Below the pieces are notes generated by a model. That model had not been told where the DNA came from. It saw only the letters and a list, made by a program, of their open reading frames with translations, and ran no database searches. A stretch of DNA of 64,000 nt from Chryseobacterium indologenes (GTDB taxonomy: Bacteria > Bacteroidota > Bacteroidia > Flavobacteriales > Weeksellaceae). Both the position numbers and the translations under genes were made by a program. Numbering within the stretch: position 1 is the first letter of the stretch; every line of letters begins with the position of its first letter. The stretch is taken from positions 248,001 through 312,000 of the forward strand of contig LAZY01000078.1 of the NCBI GenBank assembly GCA_001013295.1, given 5' to 3'. Shown piece by piece: positions 8,577 to 16,241 of the stretch.

Positions 8577-9965
8577 ATGAACAACAATAAAAAAACTCTT
8601 TTTGATAAGGTTTGGGACGCTCACGTAGTTGAAACAATTCCTGACGGTCCACAGATCATCTATATTGATAAGCATCTGATTCATGAGGTGACCAGCCCTC
8701 AGGCATTTGCAGAATTGGAAGCCAGAAATCTGGAAATATTCAGACCGGAACAGATCGTGGCAACAGCAGATCACAATGTGCCTACACTCGATCAGGAAAA
8801 GCCAATCCGTGATGAGCTTTCAAGAAATCAGGTTCAGCAGCTTACGGAAAACTGTACCAAAAATAATATTGAACTCTTCGGACTTGGGCATCAGTATCAG
8901 GGTATTGTTCACATCATTGCTCCCGAACTTGGAATTACGCAGCCGGGAATGAGCATCGTATGTGGTGACAGCCATACTTCAACCCATGGAGCGTTTGGAT
9001 CTATTGCTTTCGGGATTGGAACAAGCCAGGTGGCACAGGTATTTGCGAGCCAATGCCTGCTGCTCAACAAGCCAAAATCCATGAGAATTACCGTGAATGG
9101 TAAACTGAACGAAAACGTTCAGCCTAAGGATGTGATTTTGTATATCATTTCAAAGATCGGGACAGATGGTGGAACCGGGTATTTCTGTGAATATGCCGGA
9201 AATGTATTTGAAGAAATGTCGATGGAAGGAAGAATGACCGTTTGCAATATGAGTATTGAAATGGGAGCCAGAGGAGGAATGATTGCTCCTGATGAAACGA
9301 CTTTTGAATATGTAAAAGGCAGAAAATTTGCCCCGACTGGGGAAGAATGGGAAGAGAAAACAGCCTATTGGAATACCCTGAAAACAGATGAAGGAGCCAT
9401 TTTTGACAAGGAGCTAAGCTTTGAAGCCGCGGATATTTATCCAATGATTACGTACGGAACCAATCCTGGAATGGGAATTTCTTTGAATGAAACGATTCCT
9501 GTACCCCAAAACGAATCAGAAGAAAAGGCTTTAAAGTATATGGGATTAGAGGCTGGCCAGGCACTTTCAAGCATCAAAGTCAATTATGTTTTTATAGGAA
9601 GCTGTACCAACGCCAGAATAGAAGATTTCCGTTCAGCAGCTCAATACATCAAAGGGAAAAGCAAATCTGAAGCCGTAAAAGCATTGATTGTTCCCGGATC
9701 ACAACAGGTTGTAAAGCAGATCTATGAGGAAGGATTGGATAAAATCTTCAGTGATGCAGGGTTTCAGATTCGTCAGCCTGGCTGCTCAGCATGTCTGGCG
9801 ATGAATGATGATAAGATTCCGGAAGGTGAATATTGTGTTTCCACCTCCAACAGGAATTTTGAAGGAAGACAGGGACAGGGCGCGAGAACAATTCTTGCAA
9901 GTCCGTTAACGGCGGCCAAAGCTGCAATAGAAGGTAGAATCTCAGCTTTTGAAAGCTTAAACTAA
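8577..9965 (+). CDS. leuC: 3-isopropylmalate dehydratase large subunit
   Basis: With LeuD it isomerises 2- to 3-isopropylmalate using a 4Fe-4S cluster. The 462-aa protein has the aconitase-family signatures CGDSHTSTHGAFG near 130 and the cluster cysteines in IGSCTNARIEDFR near 340 and QPGCSACLAMN near 402. It starts 30 bp after leuA. A repeat of about 185 bp separates it from leuD. Confidence 0.97.
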   Translation: MNNNKKTLFDKVWDAHVVETIPDGPQIIYIDKHLIHEVTSPQAFAELEARNLEIFRPEQIVATADHNVPTLDQEKPIRDELSRNQVQQLTENCTKNNIELFGLGHQYQGIVHIIAPELGITQPGMSIVCGDSHTSTHGAFGSIAFGIGTSQVAQVFASQCLLLNKPKSMRITVNGKLNENVQPKDVILYIISKIGTDGGTGYFCEYAGNVFEEMSMEGRMTVCNMSIEMGARGGMIAPDETTFEYVKGRKFAPTGEEWEEKTAYWNTLKTDEGAIFDKELSFEAADIYPMITYGTNPGMGISLNETIPVPQNESEEKALKYMGLEAGQALSSIKVNYVFIGSCTNARIEDFRSAAQYIKGKSKSEAVKALIVPGSQQVVKQIYEEGLDKIFSDAGFQIRQPGCSACLAMNDDKIPEGEYCVSTSNRNFEGRQGQGARTILASPLTAAKAAIEGRISAFESLN

Positions 9966-9974
9966 ACAGAATTT

Positions 9975-10158
9975 TAACCACAAAGACACAAAAGATCATG
10001 ACGTTTATATGAGATCAGGAATCATTGATCTACATAAAAGAGCACATAAGTTTTTTGAAAATCTTTGATTTTCGTCTTTATGTGAACTTCTTATACGGGG
10101 GCCTTTTATGCTTTTATAAGTGAACTGAAGTGTAAAAGCTTTTGTGTCTTTTGTGGTT
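9975..10158. repeat. Long nested palindromic repeat between leuC and leuD
   Basis: Terminal arms 9976-9994 (AACCACAAAGACACAAAAG) and 10139-10158 are inverted copies differing by one extra T. Inner arms (CATAAAAG near 10035, CTTTTATG near 10103) add a second stem, so the whole spacer can fold on itself. It looks like a MITE/REP-type intergenic element in the middle of an operon. A fragment resembling the arm lies at about 14434-14455. Confidence 0.75.
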
Positions 10159-10179
10159 TTATGACCAATAATAAAATAT

Positions 10180-10788
10180 ATGCAAAAATTAGTTGTAATA
10201 AAATCCCGGGCAGTTCCACTACCGGCAGAAAATATAGATACGGATCAGATCATTCCGGCAAGGTTTTTAAAAAGTATAGACAGAAAAGGTTTTGGAGAGA
10301 ATCTGTTCAGAGACTGGAGGTTTAATATTCATACCGGCGAACCGAATCCTGAATTTGTTTTAAATAATCCAAAATTCAAAGGTGAAATTTTAGTGGCCGG
10401 AAATAACTTTGGATGCGGAAGCAGTCGTGAACACGCTGCCTGGTCTTTGACAGATTATGGTTTTAAAGTAATTGTTTCGAGTTATTTTGCAGACATATTT
10501 AAAGGCAATGCGCTCAACAACGGACTTCTTCCGGTAAAGGTTTCTGAAGGGTTTTTAAAAGAAATTTTAGAAGGAATTAATGAAAACCCTGATAATGAAA
10601 TTGCTATTGATGTAGAATTGCAATCCATCAGTTTCAAAGATACGACTGAGACCTTTGAGATTGATTCTTATAAAAAAATATGCCTTCTGAATGGCTATGA
10701 CGATATTGATTTTTTAATCAGCAAAAAACAGGCGATCACAGAATTTGAACTAAAAACACAAAAAACAAATGAGCAACAATTATTTTAA
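10180..10788 (+). CDS. leuD: 3-isopropylmalate dehydratase small subunit
   Basis: Swivel-domain partner of LeuC. The 202-aa protein has the family features NIDTDQIIPARFLK near 18 and GNNFGCGSSREHAAWSL near 72. Its last 20 bases overlap leuB, so translation of the two is probably coupled. Confidence 0.97.
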   Translation: MQKLVVIKSRAVPLPAENIDTDQIIPARFLKSIDRKGFGENLFRDWRFNIHTGEPNPEFVLNNPKFKGEILVAGNNFGCGSSREHAAWSLTDYGFKVIVSSYFADIFKGNALNNGLLPVKVSEGFLKEILEGINENPDNEIAIDVELQSISFKDTTETFEIDSYKKICLLNGYDDIDFLISKKQAITEFELKTQKTNEQQLF

Positions 10789-11893
10789 AATCGCAGTTCT
10801 TCCGGGAGACGGAATAGGCCCGGAGATCATCAGTGAAAGCATCAAAATACTGGATGTAATCGCTGAAGCTTTTCAGTACAAATTTCAATTTGAGTATGGT
10901 TTGATCGGTGCTGAAGCTATTTTTCAGACCGGAAATCCTCTTCCTGATGAAACCCTGAAAATATGTAAAGAATCAGATGCTGTACTCTTTGGAGCGATTG
11001 GCGATCCTGCTTTTGACAATAATCCTGAAGCTAAAGTAAGACCGGAACAGGGGCTTTTAAAGCTTCGTAAAGAACTGGGATTATTTGCCAACATCCGCCC
11101 TTTGAAAACTTATGCTTCACTGATTGAAAAGAGTCCGCTTAAACGAGAGATTGTTGAAGGAGCTGATATTCAGATTTTCAGAGAACTGGTAAGCGGAATT
11201 TATTTCGGGGAAAAATTTACAGATCCGGAAGGTGAATACGCCTACGATGTGTGCAAATACAGCCGTGAAGACATTGTCCCGATTGCTCACATGGCCTTTC
11301 AGGAAGCCCAGAAGAGAAGTAAAAGGCTAACCCTTATTGATAAAGCGAATGTGCTGGATACTTCAAGGTTGTGGAGAAAGATCTGCCAGGAAATTGCTCC
11401 GGAATATCCGGAAGTACAACTGGATTATATGTTCGTAGATAATGCAGCTATGCAGCTAATCCTTAATCCTAAACAGTTTGACGTTATTCTGACAGAAAAT
11501 ATGTTTGGAGATATTATTTCCGATGAAGCAAGTGTAATTGGAGGTTCTATCGGATTATTGCCTTCAGCGTCAGTAGGAGAGAAGAATGCCTTGTTTGAGC
11601 CTATTCACGGATCTTACCCACAGGCAAAAGGAAAGGGAATTGCCAATCCTATTGCTTCCATCCTTAGTGTTGCCATGATGCTGGATCATCTTAATCTGCA
11701 GCCTGCCGCTAATAAGCTAAGACAATCTGTAGAGCATGCCATTGAAAATAAATATGTGACCATTGATCTTAATACAAAACAATATTATTCTACCAGTGAA
11801 GTAGGAAGCTTTATTGCAGATCATATCAGATATTCCGAGAAGTCCTATTATAATTTTGAAAATGTAAAGATCGGAAAATCAACGATCGTTTAA
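10769..11893 (+). CDS. leuB: 3-isopropylmalate dehydrogenase
   Basis: NAD-dependent oxidative decarboxylation of 3-isopropylmalate, the third leucine step. The 374-aa protein has LPGDGIGPEI at the N-terminus, the LRKELGLFANIRP substrate region near 93, and DIISDEASVIGGSIGLLPSA and EPIHGSYPQAKGKGIANP in the NAD and metal-binding half. It starts inside leuD in another frame and is the last gene of the operon. No ilv genes are in the window. Confidence 0.97.
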   Translation: MSNNYFKIAVLPGDGIGPEIISESIKILDVIAEAFQYKFQFEYGLIGAEAIFQTGNPLPDETLKICKESDAVLFGAIGDPAFDNNPEAKVRPEQGLLKLRKELGLFANIRPLKTYASLIEKSPLKREIVEGADIQIFRELVSGIYFGEKFTDPEGEYAYDVCKYSREDIVPIAHMAFQEAQKRSKRLTLIDKANVLDTSRLWRKICQEIAPEYPEVQLDYMFVDNAAMQLILNPKQFDVILTENMFGDIISDEASVIGGSIGLLPSASVGEKNALFEPIHGSYPQAKGKGIANPIASILSVAMMLDHLNLQPAANKLRQSVEHAIENKYVTIDLNTKQYYSTSEVGSFIADHIRYSEKSYYNFENVKIGKSTIV

Positions 11894-11930
11894 ATAGACA
11901 ACAAAGTTCACTTAGATAGTTAGAAGAAAG

Positions 11931-11958
11931 GTTCTGTCTCGTATGAGGCGGAACTTTT
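11931..11958 (+). terminator. Terminator of the leu operon
   Basis: A 10-bp RNA stem with G-U pairs (11931-11940 with 11945-11954), a 4-base loop and a following TTTTCG, 37 bases past the leuB stop. Confidence 0.6.
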
Positions 11959-12374
11959 CGCTTTTAAGGATATTCTATATAAGTTTTTGCAACGTCAAAA
12001 GAGCTTTGAAATCTCTCTGGTTATGCAGGTTCTTCATATTTTTTAGGAGCCCATTATTTTCTTAAACGCAAAGTTTTATTTTGGGTATGCTCTATTTTTA
12101 AGAGAGCTAAGAGAGGATCGATTCTTAATCGATCTGATGAAGCGCATGTTTATCCATATAGCTTCTTCAAAGACAAAGTTGCCCTTCTTTGCTGCTTAAA
12201 ATCAAGCATTGAATCATTATAACTTTAACTTTGCGTTGAAAAAACTATCTCCAGGATTATCTGTAAAGGTTAAACTATTTTTGCTATTCAGATGAACTCA
12301 GTTTTCCGCTTAACCAGAAAATGCACTTGATCCGAATTATCCATGCGTTCACATTATCTATCAATTAAAATAAA
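11959..12374. other. Gene-free spacer holding a repeat element
   Basis: No convincing reading frame. Most of the stretch is the 180-bp repeat at 12062-12240. The remainder is AT-rich and I see nothing further in it. Confidence 0.6.
12062..12240. repeat. Interspersed repeat, full copy with terminal inverted repeats
   Basis: The ends TTAAACGCAAAGTT (12062-12075) and AACTTTGCGTTGAA (12227-12240) are inverted copies, 13 of 14 matching. The interior contains GAGCTAAGAG and then a perfect 8-bp hairpin (GATCGATT/AATCGATC) near 12118-12137 followed by CTGATGAAG. Related copies are at 29720-29806, 30733-30875 and 52578-52700. Confidence 0.75.
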
Positions 12375-12408
12375 ATTCCGTCTCATGATAAGACGGAATC
12401 TCTTTTTT
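12375..12408. terminator. Bidirectional hairpin terminator
   Basis: Perfect 9-bp stem (12375-12383 with 12391-12399) followed by a T run on the plus strand and a T-rich stretch on the minus strand. It sits between the convergent leu operon and the 51-aa gene. Confidence 0.7.
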
Positions 12409-12567
12409 TATAAAGAATATGATAAAGTTAGAATTCTTGTTTTAAAGATTATAAGATGACTTCTAAAGAAATCTATAAGAGATTTAAAACTGAATATATC
12501 TATTCTTTATTTTTTACAAAACCTGAACGATCAATTTTTATCTTTGGTATTATCCGTTTTTCCTGAT

Positions 12568-12723
12568 TTATTTTTTTGATGCTTTCTGTACATCATCCTT
12601 GTCAATATCAGGTGGGTTGGTCTTTTGTGATGAAGCAGGAATATTCTGAAAATCCTGATTCTGCTTTTTGGTCTCTGCGGCATTGGCAGAGGCTTTCTTT
12701 TTATTATTCCCTTTTGAATCCAT
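12568..12723 (-). CDS. Small hydrophilic protein, 51 aa
   Basis: ATG at 12723 opens a 51-codon frame beginning MDSKGNNKKKASANAAETKK. It is rich in Lys, Asn, Ala and Asp, with no cysteine and no membrane segment, and is probably disordered. The composition looks far more protein-like than the longer overlapping frame at 12531-12746. Short Lys-rich proteins of this style are common in Chryseobacterium; function unknown. A sigma-54-like box lies just upstream (12746-12762). Confidence 0.65.
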   Translation of the reverse strand: MDSKGNNKKKASANAAETKKQNQDFQNIPASSQKTNPPDIDKDDVQKASKK

Positions 12724-12745
12724 AACTTTAAATTTTTATATATCA

Positions 12746-12762
12746 TTCAAAGCATTTGCCAA
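12746..12762 (-). promoter_or_regulatory. Possible sigma-54-type promoter of the 51-aa gene
   Basis: On the minus strand TTTGGCAAATGCTTTGAA has GG and GA separated by 10 bases, similar to the -24/-12 boxes in the outer-membrane protein array. The implied leader would be only about 12 nt, which weakens the call. Confidence 0.3.
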
Positions 12763-12778
12763 ACAGGAATAATTGATC

Positions 12779-13384
12779 CTAAAGTCCTAAAATACCAATT
12801 TTCCCAGTTTTATCCTCTATCGTATAATTCAGTGCTTTTGCCAGTACAAAAACGTTATTCAGATTTTCCATCAGCTGCTTACGACCTTCACTTCTCAACT
12901 GATTCTGGTCGATAGATTTCATAGCACTTTCTTTAGCTTTTTCAGTTACATTTTTAATGTCCTTTTCTGAAATTCTATTAAAAAAAGAATCGTCTAAAGA
13001 CTGAATTTCAACACTTGGAGTGATTCTTATATCTGCATCCGGAAGTTCTGTGATCACAAGCTTCTTGTTGATGGAGTCCACCTCAATCTTCATTTTATTA
13101 AGATCATAAGACACCTGAGCATTGGTTTTGGTATAAGTAATAATGCTGTTGCTTGAAACCTCTTTCCCAAAGACTTCATAGCCCATTTTCGTTTTCTGCA
13201 TGCTGGAGGTATTCTGTTCCATCACCACCATCTTATTCATCTTGGAAATCTGGTTGGTCAGGATGTAATAATCTGACTTTTCAGTTTTTCCGCCAAGATT
13301 CAGGCAGGATTTAAGACCGAAGAACAGGAGAATCATAGCTCCTGCACCTGCCGCAAACGATAGAATTGTTTTATAATTTCTCAA
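12779..13384 (-). CDS. DUF4230 membrane-anchored protein
   Basis: A 201-aa protein with one N-terminal transmembrane segment (about 7-25) followed by a soluble domain of DUF4230 type, recognised from the pattern KMVVMEQ, the beta-strand repeats and the C-terminal helical stretch. Function unknown. It follows the thioredoxin-like gene by 3 bases and is the last gene of a three-gene operon (13955-14422, 13388-13951, this gene). Confidence 0.75.
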   Translation of the reverse strand: MRNYKTILSFAAGAGAMILLFFGLKSCLNLGGKTEKSDYYILTNQISKMNKMVVMEQNTSSMQKTKMGYEVFGKEVSSNSIITYTKTNAQVSYDLNKMKIEVDSINKKLVITELPDADIRITPSVEIQSLDDSFFNRISEKDIKNVTEKAKESAMKSIDQNQLRSEGRKQLMENLNNVFVLAKALNYTIEDKTGKIGILGL

Positions 13385-13387
13385 AAT

Positions 13388-13951
13388 CTATTTAAAAATT
13401 TCTTTGATAACAGAAGAATCATTCTTTTTCAAAATCTGAGCCAAATCTCTCTCAATATAACCTGTGGTAGGCATTTCAACAATTCGTCCCACTTCTTTAC
13501 CATATCTTTTTACAATGATGGTAGGTACTTTCTGTATATTGTAAAGGGATTCATCCCCGGTAGGAGATTCTTTTTTACGGTTCACGGCGATAATGGTCAG
13601 CTTACTGTCCGGGTAGTTTACCTCTTCCAGAATTCGCATCAGTCTTGGAATGTCTCTATGGCTGTCTTCGCACCATGTTCCCATGAAAACAACGACATCA
13701 TAAGAACCTATTTTTTCTTTTTTCAGCTCGCTGATGGCTTTTTGGTCAAGACTATATTCATCATGCTCCTTTACATACCAGTCTGCATAGGGTGCTTTCA
13801 GGAACTGTTCTTTCAGCTGATGTCCCAAAAGCATTTTGCCGTCTTTCTCAGTATTCACTTCACGGTTGACTACTACTTTCTGGGCATTGAATTGCTGGAC
13901 AGCTAAAAATAAACTTGAAAAGGCAACAAGATTTGTAATAAATTTCTTCAT
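13388..13951 (-). CDS. Periplasmic thioredoxin-fold protein with a single active-site cysteine
   Basis: A 187-aa protein with a signal peptide (about 1-23, ending NAQ). The thioredoxin fold shows as VVVFMGTWCEDSHRDIPRL (about 86-104) and the cis-Pro segment KVPTIIVKRYGKEVGRI. The usual CxxC is CEDS, so the second cysteine is missing: a monothiol or non-redox role is more likely than disulfide reduction. Only 3 bases separate it from each neighbour, so it is tightly co-transcribed. Confidence 0.82.
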   Translation of the reverse strand: MKKFITNLVAFSSLFLAVQQFNAQKVVVNREVNTEKDGKMLLGHQLKEQFLKAPYADWYVKEHDEYSLDQKAISELKKEKIGSYDVVVFMGTWCEDSHRDIPRLMRILEEVNYPDSKLTIIAVNRKKESPTGDESLYNIQKVPTIIVKRYGKEVGRIVEMPTTGYIERDLAQILKKNDSSVIKEIFK

Positions 13952-13954
13952 ATT

Positions 13955-14422
13955 TTATTTCTCAATGATTGATTTTAAATCAGCAGGAGAGTAGTATTTG
14001 TTTTTTAATACTTTATGATCAGCCTGTCTGTATACATTATATTTTTCACCAGACTTTTCATAAAAAGATTCTACTTCCTTTTCTTTGTAGAATTCAACCG
14101 TTTCCTTTGCCTGCTCTTCATTATCACATGCCTTCGACATATTGGAACGCTGAACCTCGTTGAATAACTCTACAAATTTATTGCCAAGACCGAATTCCAG
14201 TACGGCACCACTCAAAACGTACTGTAAATCACACAGTGCATCAGCAATTTCTACAATATTGTTGTCAGCGATCGCTTGCTTCAGTTCGTTTAATTCTTCC
14301 TGCAGAAGTTCTACTCTGAGATTGCATCTTTCAGGAGAAGGAATTTGAGGGGTATCTAAAATAGGGGCTTTGAAAGTAGTATGGAATTCTGCTACTTGGT
14401 TCAGACTATCAATTTTATCCAT
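13955..14422 (-). CDS. MazG/HisE-like nucleoside triphosphate pyrophosphohydrolase
   Basis: A 155-aa all-alpha NTP-pyrophosphatase. The metal-binding helices are ELLQEELNELKQA (about 39-51) and EIADALCDLQYVLSG (about 58-72), the ExxE...ExxD pattern of the phosphoribosyl-ATP pyrophosphohydrolase-like/MazG family. Such enzymes hydrolyse (d)NTPs to monophosphate and PPi and often act in nucleotide house-cleaning; substrate not predictable. First gene of the operon with the thioredoxin-like and DUF4230 genes. Confidence 0.82.
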   Translation of the reverse strand: MDKIDSLNQVAEFHTTFKAPILDTPQIPSPERCNLRVELLQEELNELKQAIADNNIVEIADALCDLQYVLSGAVLEFGLGNKFVELFNEVQRSNMSKACDNEEQAKETVEFYKEKEVESFYEKSGEKYNVYRQADHKVLKNKYYSPADLKSIIEK

Positions 14423-14584
14423 GAATTTTTTTATTTACCACAAAGATAGAAAAGGATTTGTAAAATGTGAAATGTACGGTGGAAAATGTATTAACGATGG
14501 GATAATCTTTAATACAATACCCGCAGGATTATAATAATGAATACTTTTATTGTTTCAGACAAAAGTTTCCTGCACAGTAAGTAA

Positions 14585-14617
14585 AAATCCACAATCTATA
14601 AAAGGTTGTGGATTTTT
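14585..14617. terminator. Terminator downstream of the TNT gene pair
   Basis: A 10-bp stem (14585-14594 with 14606-14615), 11-base loop and T run. It lies 25 bases past the stop of the 138-aa gene (minus strand). Confidence 0.7.
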
Positions 14618-14641
14618 GTTTAAACATATCAATCAAATTCA

Positions 14642-15058
14642 TTATTTCTTCTCGTATTCCCAGATGCCCGAGATATTCAAGGTTGTCAATCCCGGTTGCT
14701 TTTCTCCATAGCTGAAAATGCAGATGTATGTTGAATGACAGGAGGAGCAATCGGTTCCGAAATATAACGTTGGCAGATTATTGACCGTGAGCGCTCCCAA
14801 ATGTGACATCGTTTGGGGTGTTTCGGAAACCATTCCATTCTTTAATAGTTCATTTTCGGAAAGTACCTGATCTTCCTGGTATACCTTTAGAATAGGGAAT
14901 CCTGATGTGTAAGGTGTGATTTCAATACGGTTTTCATGACCACAACTGCAGCAGATAAATGTGGTGCTTACAGACGGGATGGTTTCATCGTTGATGAACG
15001 TATTTTGGGCAAGTACGGCCTTTTTGCTAATGTTTATTTTATTTGATATTGAATACAT
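14642..15058 (-). CDS. Small cysteine-pair protein, candidate partner of the TNT lipoprotein
   Basis: A 138-aa protein without signal peptide, so cytoplasmic. It has two CxxC pairs (FICCSCGHEN near 36 and TDCSSCHSTY near 103), which could form a zinc ribbon. It starts 11 bases after the stop of the TNT-domain gene and shares its terminator, so the two are surely co-transcribed. The toxin-then-small-cytosolic-protein order is that of toxin-immunity pairs, but immunity here is inference; I do not recognise the family. Confidence 0.7.
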   Translation of the reverse strand: MYSISNKINISKKAVLAQNTFINDETIPSVSTTFICCSCGHENRIEITPYTSGFPILKVYQEDQVLSENELLKNGMVSETPQTMSHLGALTVNNLPTLYFGTDCSSCHSTYICIFSYGEKQPGLTTLNISGIWEYEKK

Positions 15059-15069
15059 CCGGATTTTAT

Positions 15070-15783
15070 TTAAGGCTGAATAACTGTGCCGACTAAGTTA
15101 GGATATTTTCCACTTGGGCTCTTCTTAATCGTCACTTTAATATAGCCCTCTTCTGCGAGCTTGTTCCATGTTTTTTGATAGCCGGTATTGATGTCAATAG
15201 GAATTTTCCACATCGCCTGCTTTCCTTTTCCTGCCTGATTAAACCATGGAATAATGTCTGCCGTCTGAGTCTTGAACTGCATTGCATTGTTCAGGACATC
15301 GATTTCGTAATAAAAATCATACTTGTCTTCAGCCTGATTCAGTGCTCTTTGGGTGAAGGTGTACACATATCCGTTGATGATCGGGCTTGTAAAACTTCCT
15401 CCTAAAGTAGGAACACCGTTTCCTGTATAAGCGCCTACAGCTCCGCTATATCTGTCAAATTTCTGCCCTGCCTGAAGCGGAACATCATCAACGATATTGT
15501 AGCCTCCATTTGCCGGTGGCCATCCGCCATTCAGATTATTAGCTTTGAAAAGTGCCTCCAATTCACTCCATTTCCCCTGTTTGTACAGATCAAATACCTG
15601 GCTTCTTAGATTTGCATTTACATTTCCGTTCGGGTCGTAGGTTACTGCAAGTTCATCAGCCGATTTATAAAATACAGTGGTGACATCACCTGGTGTCTGA
15701 ACTTCCTCTTCTCTGTCTGAGCTACAGGCCATTGAAGACAAAGCGAAAGTGAATAAAAAAAGATAATTAAATAAATGTTTCAT
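15070..15783 (-). CDS. Lipoprotein with a TNT-like (NAD glycohydrolase toxin) domain
   Basis: A 237-aa protein with a lipobox (FALSSMACSS, Cys 20). Residues about 90-237 fit the TNT fold of tuberculosis necrotizing toxin, an NAD(P) glycohydrolase: GGWPPANGGYN, LQAGQKFDRYSGAVGAYTG (conserved Arg of the DRYG motif near 112), and IIPWFNQAGKGKQAMW, matching the family's PWF.QpGGG.Q segment with the catalytic-type Gln near 187. The C-terminal LAEEGYIKV also fits. No Rhs, LXG or other delivery domain is present. Recognition is from memory of the family pattern. A 138-aa gene follows 11 bases downstream. Confidence 0.72.
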   Translation of the reverse strand: MKHLFNYLFLFTFALSSMACSSDREEEVQTPGDVTTVFYKSADELAVTYDPNGNVNANLRSQVFDLYKQGKWSELEALFKANNLNGGWPPANGGYNIVDDVPLQAGQKFDRYSGAVGAYTGNGVPTLGGSFTSPIINGYVYTFTQRALNQAEDKYDFYYEIDVLNNAMQFKTQTADIIPWFNQAGKGKQAMWKIPIDINTGYQKTWNKLAEEGYIKVTIKKSPSGKYPNLVGTVIQP

Positions 15784-16186
15784 ATAAAAAATTTAAAATT
15801 TTAAAAAAATAATGAGGTATTGAGAGGAGATGATCGTTATACCTCTTTTGAAACATATTCTTTTCTTAATCATCCTGCATGATGGTCTTCTTGTAAAAAT
15901 GATTTCATACAGTGGAATATTGGTGCGGACTTCTATAAATAGCTGTACTGTGGTATCTAAAGAACAGAATCAAGAGAAGTGGCGGAATCATCATCTGAAA
16001 AAACGATGACAGTGCCCTCTACAATACCAGTGGGTAAACAGTACGGAGGTAAAATTAAATTAAAAAAATCAATTTTGTGTGATTTTAATTAAAATATAGC
16101 ATTATTGTTGAAAATTATTTTATTGATAGTGTTTATTTAAGAAATATTTACGGTCTGTTTTTTTTGAGATTCTGAAAATCAATGAA
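15784..16186. other. Gene-free spacer upstream of the TNT lipoprotein
   Basis: An AT-rich leader next to the start (15784-15830), then mixed sequence without a credible frame, repeat or clear -7 box. It presumably carries the promoter of the minus-strand TNT pair. Confidence 0.5.
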
Positions 16187-16218
16187 TAAAAAAAGCTGCC
16201 CTTAAAAAGGACAGCTTT
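16187..16218 (-). terminator. Terminator of the M12B-type protease gene
   Basis: Stem AAAGCTG (16192-16198) with CAGCTTT (16212-16218), extended by CC/GG, and a T7 run on the minus strand. Confidence 0.75.
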
Positions 16219-16241
16219 AACATCGTTTAATTTTAATAGTA

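Noticed and set aside
12531..12746. A 71-codon open frame on the minus strand
   Set aside because: Its composition is unlike a protein (runs of Arg/Lys/His/Pro), and the 51-codon frame at 12568-12723 in another phase reads as a normal hydrophilic protein.
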